Shown here: in pieces, positions 13,241 to 25,206 of the stretch
How the letters are laid out: each line of letters starts with the position of its first letter
How positions within the stretch are numbered: the first letter of the stretch is position 1
Source of the DNA: Megaustenia siamemsis
Taxonomy: Eukaryota > Mollusca > Gastropoda > Stylommatophora > Ariophantidae
Direction of reading: 5' to 3'
Assembly: GCA_032433765.1 (NCBI GenBank)
Contig: JAVIAB010000041.1
Location: forward strand, 81,691,428-81,755,427
Length of the DNA: 64,000 bases
Program-made: the position numbers and the translations under genes
Notes under the pieces: model-generated
The model's database searches: none
Told to the model about the DNA's origin: nothing
The model's input: the letters and a program-made list of their open reading frames with translations, nothing else

Positions 13241-13791
13241 ATGTAAAATGTGTCAAGTTCTTGATAAACGTGGTGAAGTTGACCTAGGTATTCACGAGCT
13301 CAAGAAATGGCAATATTTTAGTGGAGATTCTAAATTTGGTCATTTCAACCACACGGGGGTGGGGGGGTGTTTTGGTGGTCAGGACGATACCATTATCGGG
13401 AAGGGGAAAGGGGGGGGTAGGTGAGTAGGCAACTAAAAATTGATCGCTAGGACTTCAAATGGAAAGGACTTCACATGAATTAAGAAATTGTCGACAAAGA
13501 TAATATTCCATGTCCTCTATGTTGGAGTACGTAAGTCTGCGACCATCTTTGATGTTCTCGCCTTCGTTGGTCCCACGTCGTCTCTGGGATTGCCACATCC
13601 TGGGTCGGTCAACAAATAAACAATCTGTGCCCTGTTGTGGAGGTAGTCGCTCGGTCTTTGATCAACAGAGCAATGATCGATCGTCTTTCATCTTCTTGAA
13701 GGTGGTCGTAAATTAGCGCCGCAGTTGCAGTTTTATGAGGGGAACACAACGTGGGGAGGGCGGGGTGTTTTATCGCATTATAAACAAGGTC
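13241..13791. other. Low-copy island, no gene recognised
   Basis: This is about 550 bp of non-repetitive DNA between two arrays. It has G-rich runs (13357-13367, 13403-13418) and open frames of 68-71 codons on the + strand with no recognisable homology. A GTAAGT at 13530 resembles a donor, but no compatible acceptor and open phase-1 frame was found. Confidence 0.5.
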
Positions 13792-14666
13792 AGGATGAGT
13801 TTGTGGGATAGAGAGGAGGGGTGAGTTTGTGAGATAGAGAGGAGGGGCGAGTTTGTGAGATAGAGAGGAGGGATGAGTTTGTGAGATAGTGAGGAGGGAT
13901 GCGTTTGTGAGATAGTGAGATAGTGAGGAGGGATGCGTTTGTGAGATAGAGAGGAGGGATGAGTTTGTGAGATAGAGAGGAGGGATGAGTTTGTGAGATA
14001 GAGAGGAGGGATGAGTTTGTGAGATAGAGAGGAGGGATGAGTTTGTGAGATAGTGAGATAGTGAGGAGGGATGCGTTTGTGAGATAGAGAGGAGGGGTGA
14101 GTTTTTTAGATAGAGAGGAGGGATGAGTTTGTGAGATAGAGAGGAGGGATGAGTTTGTGAGATAGTGAGATAGTGAGAAGGGATGAGTTTGTGAGATAGA
14201 GAGGAGGGGTGAGTTTTTGAGATAGAGAGGAGGGATGAGTTTGTGAGATAGTGAGATAGTGAGGAGGGATGCGTTTGTGAGATAGAGAGGAGGGATGAGT
14301 TTGTGAGATAGAGAGGAGGGATGAGTTTGTGAGATAGAGAGGAGGGGTGAGTTTGTGAGATAGAGAGGAGGGGTGAGTTTGTGAGATAGAGAGGAGGGGT
14401 GAGTTTGTGAGATAGAGAGGAGGGGTGAGTTTATGAGATAGAGAGGAGGGGTGAGTTTGTGAGATAGAGAGGAGGGGTGAGTTTGTGAGATAGAGAGGAG
14501 GGATGAGTTTGTGAGATAGAGAGGAGGGATGAGTTTGTGAGATAGAGAGGAGGGATGAGTTTGTGAGATAGAGAGGAGGGGTGAGTTTGTGAGATAGAGA
14601 GGAGGGATGAGTTTGTGAGATAGAGAGGAGGGGTGAGTTTGTGAGATAGAGAGGAGGGATGAGTTT
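13792..14666. repeat. Tandem array, 26-bp unit (about 33 copies)
   Basis: The unit is GATAGAGAGGAGGGATGAGT then TTGTGA. A compound variant with GATAGTGAGATAGTGAGGA and GATGCGTTT recurs near 13912, 14049, 14161 and 14240. AGGGGTGAG and AGGGATGAG forms fall in blocks. It grades directly into the next array. Confidence 0.95.
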
Positions 14667-15480
14667 ATAAGGCAGAGTGTATGGATGAGTTTATAAGGCA
14701 GAGTGAATAGATGAGTTTATAAGCCAGAGAGTATGGATGAGTTTATAAGGCAGAGCCTATGGGTGAGTTTATAAGGCAGAGAGTATGGATGAGTTTATAA
14801 GGCAGAGTGTATGGATGAGTTTACAAGGCAGAGTGTATAGATGAGTTTATAAGGCAGAGTGTATGGATGAGTTTATAAGGCAGAGAGTATGGATGAGTTT
14901 ATAAGGCAGAGTGTATGGATGAGTTTATAAGGCAGAGAGTATGGATGAGTTTATAAGGCAGAGTGTATGGATGAGTTTATAAGGCAGAGTGTATGGATGA
15001 GTTTATAAGGCAGAGTGTATGGATGAGTTTATAAGGCAGAGTGTATGGATGAGTTTATAAGGCAGAGTGTATGAATGAGTTTATAAGGCAGAGTGTATGG
15101 ATGAGTTTATAAGGCAGAGAGTATGGATAAGTTTATAAGGCAGAGAGTATGGATGAGTTTATAAGGCAGAGTGTATGGATGAGTTTATAAGGCAAAGTGT
15201 TTGGGTGAGTTTATAAGGCAGAGTGTAGGGATGAGTTTATAAGGCAGAGTGTATGGATAAGTTTATAAGGCAGAGTGTATGGATGAGTTTATAAGGCAGA
15301 GTGTATGAATGAGTTTATAAGGCAGAGTGTATGGATGAGTTTATAAGGCAGAGTGTATGGATGAGTTTATAAGGCAGAGTGTAGGGATGAGTTTATAAGG
15401 CAGTGTGTAGGGATGAGTTTATACGGCAGAGTGTATGGATGAGTTTACAAGATAGAGAGTATGAATGAGTTTATGAAACA
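14667..15480. repeat. Tandem array, 26-bp unit related to the preceding array (about 31 copies)
   Basis: The unit is GGCAGAGTGTATGGATGAGT then TTATAA. It shares unit length and the GGATGAGTTT segment with the array on its left, so the two look like descendants of one repeat that diverged and were amplified separately. Confidence 0.95.
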
Positions 15481-15500
15481 GATAGTGACCGAACACAATG

Positions 15501-18500
15501 TTTATTTATCAGTTTATACGGTACCTCAACAAAGACTGTGTTATGTTATCAGTGTATATGATATCTCAACAAAGACTGTGTTATGTTATCAGTGTATATG
15601 ATATCTCAACAAAGACTCTGTTATGTTATCAGTGTATACGGTACCTCAACAAAGACTGTGTTATGATATCAGTGTATATGATATCTCAACAAAGACTGTG
15701 TTATGTTATCAGTGTATATGATATCTCAACAAAGACTCTGTTATGTTATCAGTGTATATGGTACCTCAAATAAGACTCTTTTATGTTATCAGTGTATATG
15801 ATATCTCAACAAAGATTCTGTTATGTTATCAGTGTATATGGTACCTCAAATAAGACTCTTTTATGTTATCAGTGTATATGATATCTCAACAAAGACTATG
15901 TTATGTTATCAGTGTATATGGTATCTCAACAAAGACTATGTTATGTTATCAGTGTATATGGTACCTCAAATAAGACTCTTTTATGTTATCAGTGTATATG
16001 ATGCCTCAACAAAGACTGTGTTATGTTATCAGTGTATATGGTATCTCAACAAAGACTATGTTATGTTATCAGTGTATATGGTATCTCAACAAATACTGTT
16101 ATGTTATCAGTGTATATGATATCTCAACAAAGACTATGTTATGTTATCAGTGTATATAATATCTCAACAAAGACTGTGTTATGTTATCAGTGTATATGAT
16201 ATCTCAACAAAGACTGTGCTATGTTATCAGTGTATATGATATCTCAACAAAGACTATGTTATGTTATCAGTGCATATGATATCTCAACAAAGACTATGTT
16301 ATGTTATCAGTGTATATGATATCTCAACAAAGACTGTGTTATGTTATCAGTGTATATGATAACTCAACAAAGACTATGTTATGTTATCAGTGTATATGAT
16401 ATCTCAACAAAGACTGTGTTATGTTATCAGCGGATATGATATCTCAACAAAGACTGTTATGTTATCAGCGTATATGATATCACAACAAAGACTATGTTAT
16501 GTTATCAGTGTATATGATATCTCAACAAAGACTTGTTATGTTATCAGCGTATATGATATCTCAACAAAGACTATGTTATGTTATCAGCGTATATGATATC
16601 TCAACAAAGACTGTGTTATGTTATCAGTGTATATGATATCTCAACAATGACTATGTTATGTTATCAGCGTATATGATATCTCAACAAAGACTATGTTATG
16701 TTATCAGCGTATATGATATCTCAACAAAGACTATGTTATGTTATCAGTGTATATGATATCTCAACAAAGACTGTGTTATGTTATCAGTGTATATGATATC
16801 TCAACAAAGACTGTGCTATGTTATCAGTGTATATGATATCTCAACAAAGACTCTGTTATGTTATCAGTGTATACGGTACCTCAACAAAGACTGTGTTATG
16901 TTATCAGTGTATATGATGCCTCAACAAAGACTGTGTTATGTTATCAGTGTATATGGTATCTCAACAAAGACTGTGTTATGTTATCAGTGTATATGGTATC
17001 TCAACAAATACTGTTATGTTATCAGTGTATATGATATCTCAACAAAGACTATGTTATGTTATCAGTGTATATGATATCTCAACAAAGACTATGTTATGTT
17101 ATCAGTGTATATGATATCTCAACAAAGACTATGTTATGTTATCAGTGTATATGATATCTCAACAAAGACTGTGTTATGTTATCAGTGTATATGATATCTC
17201 AACAAAGACTATGCTATGTTATCAGTGTATATGATATCTCAACAAAGACTGTGTTATGTTATCAGTGTATATGATATCACAATAAAGACTATGTTATGTT
17301 ATCAGTGTATATGATATCTCAACAAAGACTATGTTATGTTATCAGTGTATGTGATATCTCAACAAAGACTGTGTTATGTTATCAGCGTATATGATATCTC
17401 AACAAAGACTATGTTATGTTATCAGCGTATATGATATCTCAACAAAGACTGTGTTATGTTATCAGTGTATATGATATCTCAACAATGACTATGTTATGTT
17501 ATCAGCGTATATGATATCTCAACAAAGACTATGTTATGTCATCAGCGTATATGATATCTCAACAAAGACTATGTTATGTTATCAGTGTATATGATATCTC
17601 AACAAAGACTGTGTTATGTTATCAGTGTATATGATATCTCAACAAAGACTGTGTTATGTTATCAGTGTATATGATATCTCAACAAAGACTATGTTATGTT
17701 ATCAGCGTATATGATATCTCAACAAAGACTATGTTATGTTATCAGTGTATATGATATCTCAACAAAGACTGTGTTATGTTATCAGTGTATATGATATCTC
17801 AACAAAGACTATGGTATGTTATCAGTGTATATGATATCTCAACACAGACTATGTTATGTTATCAGTGTATATGATATCTCAACACAGACTGTGTTATGTT
17901 ATCAGTGTATATGATATCTCAACAAAGACTTGTTATGTTATCAGCGTATATGATATATAAACAAAGACTATGTTATGTTATCAGCGTATATGATATCTCA
18001 ACAAAGACTGTGTTATGTTATCAGTGTATATGATATCTCAACAATGACTATGTTATGTTATCAGCGTATATGATATCTCAACAAAGACTATGTTATGTTA
18101 TCAGCGTATATGATATCTCAACAAAGACTGTGTTATGTTATCAGTGTATATGATATCTCAACAATGACTATGTTATGTTATCAGCGTATATGATATCTCA
18201 ACAAAGACTATGTTATGTCATCAGCGTATATGATATCTCAACAAAGACTATGTTATGTCATCAGTGTATATGATATCTCAACAAAGACTGTGTTATGTTA
18301 TCAGTGTATATGATATCTCAACAAAGACTATGTTATGTTATCAGTGTATATGATATCTCAACAAAGACTATGTTATGTTATCAGCGTATATGATATCTCA
18401 ACAAAGACTATGTTATGTTATCAGTGTATATGATATCTCAACAAAGACTGTGTTATGTTATCAGTGTATATGATATCTCAACAAAGACTATGGTATGTTA

Positions 18501-18869
18501 TCAGTGTATATGATATCTCAACACAGACTATGTTATGTTATCAGTGTATATGATATCTCAACACAGACTGTGTTATGTTATCAGTGTATATGATATCTCA
18601 ACACAGACTATGTTATGTTATCAGTGTATATGATATCTCAACAAAGTCTATGTTATGTTATCAGTGTATATGATATCTCAACAAAGACTATGTTATGTTA
18701 TCAGTGTATATGATATCTCAACAAAGTCTATGTTATGTTATCAGTGTATATGATATCTCAACAAAGACTATGTTATGTTATCTGTGTATATGATATCTCA
18801 ACAAAGTCTATGTTATGTTATCAGTGTATATGATATCTCAACAAAGACTATGTTATGTTATCAGTGTAT
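15501..18869. repeat. Tandem array, 40-bp unit (about 84 copies)
   Basis: The unit is TGTTATGTTATCAGTGTATA then TGATATCTCAACAAAGACTA. The first 600 bp carry GGTACCTCAAATAAGACTC variants. Later parts carry CAGCGTATA, ACACAGAC and AAAGTCTA variants in patterned blocks. A block of about 17 units around 17380-17870 recurs at 18060-18550. Confidence 0.96.
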
Positions 18870-18913
18870 GAATGTTTGTAAAAGAGAACGCTCACTGAAC
18901 ACGTCATAATAGT

Positions 18914-19840
18914 GTGGGTGTGGGGAGTGTAAGTTAGTGTGGATGTGGTGTGTGTACATTAGCGTTGGTGTGGGGAGTGTAAATTAGTGTGATTGTAAAT
19001 TATTGTGGGTGTGGGGAGTGTAAATAATTGTGGGTGTGGGGAGTGTAAATAAGTGTGGTTGTGCGGTGTGCAAATTAGTGTTGTTGTAGGGTGTATAAGT
19101 TAGTATTGTTGTGAATGTGAAAATTAGTGTGGGATGTGTAACAAAGTGCGGGTGTGGGGTGTGTAAATTAGTGTGGATTGTATAAATTAGTGTGGGGTGT
19201 GTAAATTAATAAGTGTGGGTTGTGTAAATTAGTGTGGATATTGGATGTGTAAATTAGTGTGGGTGTGGGGTGTGTAAATTAATGAGTGTGGGTGTGAGTT
19301 GTGTACATTAATGTGAGTGTGGGTTGTGTAAATTAATGAGTGTAGGTGTGAGTTGTGTACATTAATGTGAGTGTGGGTTGTGTAAATTAATGAGTGTGGT
19401 TGTGAGTTGTGTACATTAATGTGAGTGTGGGTTGTGTAAATTAATGAGTGTGGGTGTGAGTTGTGTACATTAATGTGGGTGTGGGTTGTGTAAATTAATG
19501 AGTGTGTGTGTGAGTTGTGTACATTAATGTGAGTGTGGGTTGTGTAAATTAATGAGTGTGGGCTTAGATAATTAGTTTGAGTCTAGTTTCCTTAAATTAG
19601 TGTGGGTGTGTGGTGTGTAAATTAGTACGAATCCGTGTTGTGTAACATAATGTGTAAGGAAATGTGTAAATTAATGTGGCAGTGGGGTGTGTAAATGTGT
19701 ATGTATGAAATGTATAAATTAGGGGGTGAGGGGTGTGTAAATTAGTGTGTGTCTGGGTTGTGTAACTTAGTGTTGGTATTGGGTGTGTTAATTCATGTGG
19801 GTTGTGTAAATTAGTGTGGGTCTGGTTTATGTAAATTGAA
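18914..19840. repeat. GT-rich degenerate repeat with a 54-bp period core
   Basis: It is loosely repeated sequence of the type GTGTGGGTGTGGGGTGTGTA and AAATTAGTGTGG. Between about 19270 and 19560 it becomes a regular 54-bp repeat (TGTAAATTAATGAGTGT ... TGTGTACATTAATGTGAGTG). It ends about 85 bp before exon 1. Confidence 0.88.
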
Positions 19841-19924
19841 CCGAGAATTATTTTGTAATTGTGTTGATGTAAATCTGTCAGTGTACTCCGACTGGTGACC
19901 GGGCTTGCTGCTTGTCGTTGACAG

Positions 19925-20122
19925 GTTGTGTGGGCGTCTATTTGGACGCTATTGACGCCACGGCGGACAAGGACACGCTGGTCGGGTCAAGACACGCCTT
20001 CATGATGGCCGCCAGCGCCGCCATGCTGGACCACTTCCGGTCACTGGATCTGGCAGCGGTCAAAGGTGGTTACGAGAGGAGACATGTCCTTGATGGCGTT
20101 GTTCTGGAGGGCTTTAACAACG
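19925..20122 (+). CDS. Exon 1 (internal) of probable TRADD-like gene
   Basis: This exon gives residues 1-66 of the visible 337-residue fragment. The acceptor is the ACAG at 19921-19924 and the donor is GTAATG at 20123. The first codon is split (phase 1): an upstream G joins GT to give Gly. The exon begins Gly-Cys-Val, as exon 2 does, and continues with a short beta-like stretch (VGVYLDAIDA), then an Ala/Met-rich helix (HAFMMAASAAMLDHF). Its end (DGVVLEGFNN) would lead straight into the exon 2 module. It may be a second, degenerate copy of the exon 2 module or the tail of an upstream domain. A GT-rich 54-bp array ends about 85 bp upstream, and RTE relic 2 begins about 50 bp downstream. The length is a multiple of three and phases are symmetrical (1-1), so skipping this exon would keep the frame. 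Confidence 0.78.
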
Positions 20123-20170
20123 GTAATGTCACTACGTGTCGTCAACAACGATTTGTGTGCGCTTTTACTG

Positions 20171-20768
20171 TCATCATCATCGTGTGTCAAACCGGTTTGT
20201 GTAGGCGATCATGTAATTCTACAATTCTCTATCCACAGTAGATCGTTTCAGTATTATTATATTGTTGACTGTTTGCCACGACACCAAACTATCTAGCATC
20301 TTCCCTCTTTGTCGTCCGCGATCTCTCTTTCCTTGTATTTTGCAGTTGTAATCAAGTATTCAAACTTATATCCTCTCATGATGTGTCCGAAAAATGTTGA
20401 TTGCTTCTTTCTGATGTTTTTTAATAGCTCCCTTTTTGTGTTGGCCTCTTTGAGAACTTCCTCATTGGTCTTTTTAGCTGTCCATGGAACTTTCAACATC
20501 CTTCTGAGAAATCCCATCTCTGCGGCCTCATTTCATCGTCTTTTTATTTGTTTGCTTACTGTCCGTAATTTTCCCCCATAGCTTTTTATTTCTGTGGTGC
20601 ATCTTCCATCTGATGTTATTATTGTGCCCAAGTATTTGACGTGTTGCATTTGTTTCAGATTTGTCCTGTTTATTTTTATGTTGCATGATGGTGATGATTG
20701 TTTCGTTGATATGCCCATTACTTGTTTTCTTACAACTCCGACTGAGACCTTTCTTGTTCCCTTCTTTT
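20171..20768 (-). mobile_element. RTE relic 2: truncated, internally deleted non-LTR retrotransposon in intron 1
   Basis: On the - strand this is the same family as relic 3: KYLGTIITSDGRCTTEIKS, then MGFLRRMLKVPWTAKKTNEE and a downstream KEANTKRELLKNIRKKQSTF. About 45 codons present in relic 3 between TTEIKS and the SWTIDKQ region are missing, so it carries an internal deletion. The 3' tail is a GAT run (TCATCATCATC on the + strand, 20171-20181), about 50 bp inside the intron. The 5' truncation point is close to the start of the 28-bp array. It lies antisense to the host gene. It is dead. Confidence 0.8.
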
Positions 20769-20775
20769 TCTTTAC

Positions 20776-21757
20776 TGGGATGCTCTCACAAAATGTTCTC
20801 AACTGGGATGCTCTCACAAAATGTTCTCAACTGGGATGCTCTCACAAAATGTTCTCAACTGGGATGCTCTCACAAAATGTTCTCAACTGGGATGCTCTCA
20901 CAAAATGTTCTCAACTGGGATGCTCTCACAAAATGTTCTCAACTGGGATGCTCTCACAAAATGTTCTCAACTGGGATGCTCTCACAAAATGTTCTCAACT
21001 GGGATGCTCTCACAAAATGTTCTCAACTGGGATGCTCTCACAAAATGTTCTCAACTGGGATGCTCTCACAAAATGTTCTCAACTGGGATGCTCTCACAAA
21101 ATGTTCTCAACTGGGATGCTCTCACAAAATGTTCTCAACTGGGATGCTCTCACAAAATGTTCTCAACTGGGATGCTCTCACAAAATGTTCTCAACTGGGA
21201 TGCTCTCACAAAATGTTCTCAACTGGGATGCTCTCACAAAATGTTCTCAACTGGGATGCTCTCACAAAATGTTCTCAACTGGGATGCTCTCACAAAATGT
21301 TCTCAACTGGGATGCTCTCACAAAATGTTCTCAACTGGGATGCTCTCACAAAATGTTCTCAACTGGGATGCTCTCACAAAATGTTCTCAACTGGGATGCT
21401 CTCACAAAATGTTCTCAACTGGGATGCTCTCACAAAATGTTCTCAACTGGGATGCTCTCACAAAATGTTCTCAACTGGGATGCTCTCACAAAATGTTCTC
21501 AACTGGGATGCTCTCACAAAATGTTCTCAACTGGGATGCTCTCACAAAATGTTCTCAACTGGGATGCTCTCACAAAATGTTCTCAACTGGGATGCTCTCA
21601 CAAAATGTTCTCAACTGGGATGCTCTCACAAAATGTTCTCAACTGGGATGCTCTCAACTGGGATGCTCTCACAAAATGTTCTCAACTGGGATGCTCTCAC
21701 AAAATGTTCTCAACTGGGATGTTCTCAACTGGGATGCTCTCACAAAATGTTCTCAAC
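20776..21757. repeat. Near-perfect tandem array, 28-bp unit (about 35 copies) in intron 1
   Basis: The unit is TGGGATGCTCTCACAAAATG then TTCTCAAC. I saw essentially no substitutions between copies from 20776 to about 21640. The last 110 bp contain shortened units where GCTCTCAAC or GTTCTCAAC joins the next TGGGATG directly. The uniformity implies very recent expansion, or collapse/expansion in assembly. Three + strand frames stay open for 340-410 codons purely because the unit lacks stops. Confidence 0.97.
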
Positions 21758-22227
21758 AAATGCTCAACGGAGATATGTCTTGCAGCTCCTCGTGGAGCAA
21801 GGGACTGCATCCAAACTCTATAACGGATCCACTTCTGTGACATCTTCCCCAACTGAGCCCACGTGAGTTCCCTGGCTGTTTCTGTTGTCTGAATTAGGCC
21901 TACCACATGTTGCAGATCTTCATGGACAGAAAAAACCAATGCTTCTCCTGGTGGGGGCCTGCTGTGTCCTGATCCACCTCACATAGTCCTAGGGCAACAA
22001 CACTCTGTTCATTTCCTTCACTACTTGTGCTAATCTCATTCATTCGTGCAGTGGAGAGGATGATGATGTTTGAGGTCCCTATCTTGGTTTGATATTCACA
22101 TTAAAATGAAAACGCCCCCAGGGTTCTCCAATCTATGAGTTGTTGATCTCACCTCTGCCTTCGCTTTTGTAGTTCGTCTACTTTTAACGATCAGGAAGTG
22201 ACGTCATTTCTCTAACAATTCCACCAG
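21758..22227. other. Low-copy remainder of intron 1
   Basis: This is about 470 bp of non-tandem sequence between the 28-bp array and exon 2. A - strand open frame of 80 codons (21697-21939) includes ELTWAQLGKMSQKWIRYRVW, faintly like the C-terminal end of a mollusc retroelement ORF. I cannot confirm that. The final bases hold the exon 2 acceptor and a CTAAC at 22212-22216. Confidence 0.45.
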
Positions 22228-22464
22228 GTTGTGTTCTAGCCGTGACCTTTGACTCGGCGGATGGACTGGACAAGTTGTGGGCCCTCCATGTCGAGAACCG
22301 ATTGACGCCGATCACTCAGGCCATTCTTGTTGACAAGGTGTTGCTAAGGGCAACGAGAACGGTCAAGTTAACTTTGAGAGCCAAACTATGGGAGGACGAG
22401 TACAAGGCGTGCCTGGCAGAGCTGGCGGCCAGGTCTCCAAGTCGGTGTTTACTGGGACATTTTG
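22228..22464 (+). CDS. Exon 2: TRADD-like N-terminal type module
   Basis: This exon gives residues 67-145 of the fragment. The acceptor is CCACCAG ending at 22227 and the donor is a strong GTGAGT at 22465. Both phases are 1 and the length is 237 bp, so it is a symmetrical, shuffle-ready exon. The translation starts GCVLAVTFDS, followed by GLDKLW, ENRL, a hydrophobic helix with LVDKVLL, a beta strand VKLTLRA, and EDEYKACLAEL. From memory, this order (Gly-x-Val beta strand, L..LW helix, 'G/N-R-L' turn, 'LVTD/LVDK' helix, 'V-L-L' strand, 'EEYK.C..EL' helix) matches the TRADD-like N-terminal domain in many mollusc, lancelet, cnidarian and fish proteins with death domains, NACHT or RING partners. 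The domain is thought to act in protein-protein assembly. A 44-bp minisatellite starts about 53 bp after the exon. Confidence 0.8.
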
Positions 22465-22516
22465 GTGAGTGTTTGGGACGTGTCCTCTCCGTGTTGTTGT
22501 GAAAAATTACGTGTTT

Positions 22517-25075
22517 ATGTAAGGATTGGTCTATGTGTGTTTGAGCGATGACATATGTTTATGTAAGGATTGGTCTATGTGTGTTTGAGCGATGACATAT
22601 GTTTATGTAAGGATTGGTCTATGTGTGTTTGAGCGATGACATATGTTTATGTAAGGATTGGTCTATGTGTGTTTGAGCGATGACATATGTTTATGTAAGG
22701 ATTGGTCTGTGTGTGTTTGAGCGATGACATATGTTTATGTAAGGATTGGTCTGTGTGTGTTTGAGCGATGACATATGTTTATGTAAGGATTGGTCTATGT
22801 GTGTTTGAGCGATGACATATGTTTATGTAAGGATTGGTCTATGTGTGTTTGAGCGATGACATATGTTTATGTAAGGATTGGTCTGTGTGTGTTTGAGCGA
22901 TGACATATGTTTATGTAAGGATTGGTCTGTGTGTGTTTGAGCGATGACATATGTTTATGTAAGGATTGGTCTGTGTGTGTTTGAGCGATGACATATGTTT
23001 ATGTAAGGATTGGTCTATGTGTGTTTGAGCGATGACATATGTTTATGTAAGGATTGGTCTGTGTGTGTTTGAGCGATGACATATGTTTATGTAAGGATTG
23101 GTCTGTGTGTGTTTGAGCGATGACATATGTTTATGTAAGGATTGGTCTGTGTGTGTTTGAGCGATGACATATGTTTATGTAAGGATTGGTCTGTGTGTGT
23201 TTGAGCGATGACATATGTTTATGTAAGGATTGATCTGTGTGTGTTTGAGCGATGACATATGTTTATGTAAGGATTGGTCTATGTGTGTTTGAGCGATGAC
23301 ATATGTTTATGTAAGGATTGGTCTATGTGTGTTTGGGCGATGACATATGTTTATGTAAGGATTGGTCTGTGTGTGTTTGAGCGATGACATATGTTTATGT
23401 AAGGATTGGTCTGTGTGTGTTTGAGCGATGACATATGTTTATGTAAGGATTGGTCTGTGTGTGTTTGAGCGATGACATATGTTTATGTAAGGATTGGTCT
23501 ATGTGTGTTTGAGCGATGACATATGTTTATGTAAGGATTGGTCTATGTGTGTTTGAGCGATGACATATGTTTATGTAAGGATTGGTCTGTGTGTGTTTGA
23601 GCGATGACATATGTTTATGTAAGGATTGGTCTGTGTGTGTTTGAGCGATGACATATGTTTGTGTGAGGATTGGTGTATGTGTGTGTGAGCAATGACATAT
23701 GTTTATGTAAGGATTGGTCTGTGTGTGTTTGAGCGATGACATATGTTTATGTAAGGATTGGTCTATGTGTGTTTGAGCGATGACATATGTTTATGTAAGG
23801 ATTGGTCTATGTGTGTTTGAGCGATGACATATGTTTATGTAAGGATTGGTCTGTGTGTGTTTGAGCGATGACATATGTTTATGTAAGGATTGGTCTGTGT
23901 GTGTTTGAGCGATGACATATGTTTGTGTGAGGATTGGTGTATGTGTGTGTGAGCAATGACATATGTTTATGTAAGGATTGGTCTATGTGTGTTTGAGCGA
24001 TGACATATGTTTATGTAAGGATTGGTCTGTGTGTGTTTGAGCGATGACATATGTTTGTGTGAGGATTGGTGTATGTGTGTGTGAGCAATGACATATGTTT
24101 GTGTGAGGATTGGTCTATGTGTGTGTGAGCAATGACATATGTTTGTGTGAGGATTGGTCTATGTGTGTGTGAGCAATGACATATGTTTGTGTGAGGATTG
24201 GTCTATGTGTGAGCGATGACATATGTTTGTGTGTGGATTGGTCTATTTGTGTGAAGATTGACCTACATCTGTGTGATAATTGGTATGTCTGTGTGAGGAA
24301 TTACCTACGTTTGTGTGAGCAATGACATATGTTTGTGTGTGGATTGGTCTATGTGTGAGCGATGACATATGTTTGTGTGTGGATTGGTCTATTTGTGTGA
24401 AGATTGACCTACATCTGTGTGATAATTGGTATGTCTGTGTGAGGAATTACCTACGTTTGTGTGAGCAATGACATATGTTTGTGTGAGGATTGGTCTATGT
24501 GTGTGTGAGCGATGACATATGTTTGTGTGAGGATTGGTCTATTTGTGTGAAGAATGACCTATATCTGTGTGATAATTGGTCTGTCTGTGTGAGGAATGAC
24601 CTACGTTTGTGTGAGGAATGACATCTGTCTGTGTGAGCTATGACATATGTTTGTGTGAGGAATGACCTATGTCTTTATGAGCGATGACATATGCTTGTGT
24701 GAGGATTGGTTTGCCTGTGTGAGGAATGACCTATGTCAGTGTGAGGAATGACCTATGTCTGTGTGAGGAATGACCTATGTCTGTGTGAGCGATGACATAT
24801 GTTTGTGTGAGGATTGGTTTGCCTGTGTGAGGAATGACCTATGTCAGTGTGAGGAATGACCTATGTCAGTGTGAGGAATGACCTATGTCTGTGTCAGCGA
24901 TGACATATGTCTGTGTGATAAATGACCTGTTTCCGTAGATATTACTATTGTGATGAATGACCTATACTTGTGTGAGGAATGGCTTATGTCTGTGTGAGTG
25001 ATGACATATGTTTGTGTGAGGATTGGTCTGTTTGAGTAGATATTACTGTTATTGTGAGGAACGACCTATGTGTGC
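22517..25075. repeat. Tandem array, 44-bp unit (regular to about 24215, degenerate beyond)
   Basis: The unit is GGATTGGTCTATGTGTGTTT then GAGCGATGACATATGTTTATGTAA. About 38 regular units differ mainly by CTATGTG/CTGTGTG. From about 23650, units with TTTGTGTGAGGATTGG and GTGTGAGCAATG appear, and after 24215 the period breaks into shorter GTGTGAGGAATGACCTATGT-type repeats. It begins about 53 bp downstream of exon 2. Confidence 0.95.
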
Positions 25076-25206
25076 GGGTTTTCCCGTAGGTCTCAGTCTA
25101 GGCAGGTGTGACGTCAGACACTGATTCCATCAAATACATTCTGACTTGAACCACTGAAGTCATTGTCCGGTTCTGTAGCTGACGGGGTCTGGTAACGTCC
25201 AGGTCA

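Noticed and set aside
13441..13530. Upstream exon of the TRADD-like gene ending at GTAAGT (13530)
   Set aside because: No acceptor with an open reading frame in the required phase 1 was found, and the last exonic base would be C where exon 1 expects a split Gly codon.
20594..21866. About 400-codon + strand frames with repeated LGCSHKMFST
   Set aside because: Stop-free 28-bp unit in all three frames; it lies in an intron and joins an antisense retroelement relic.
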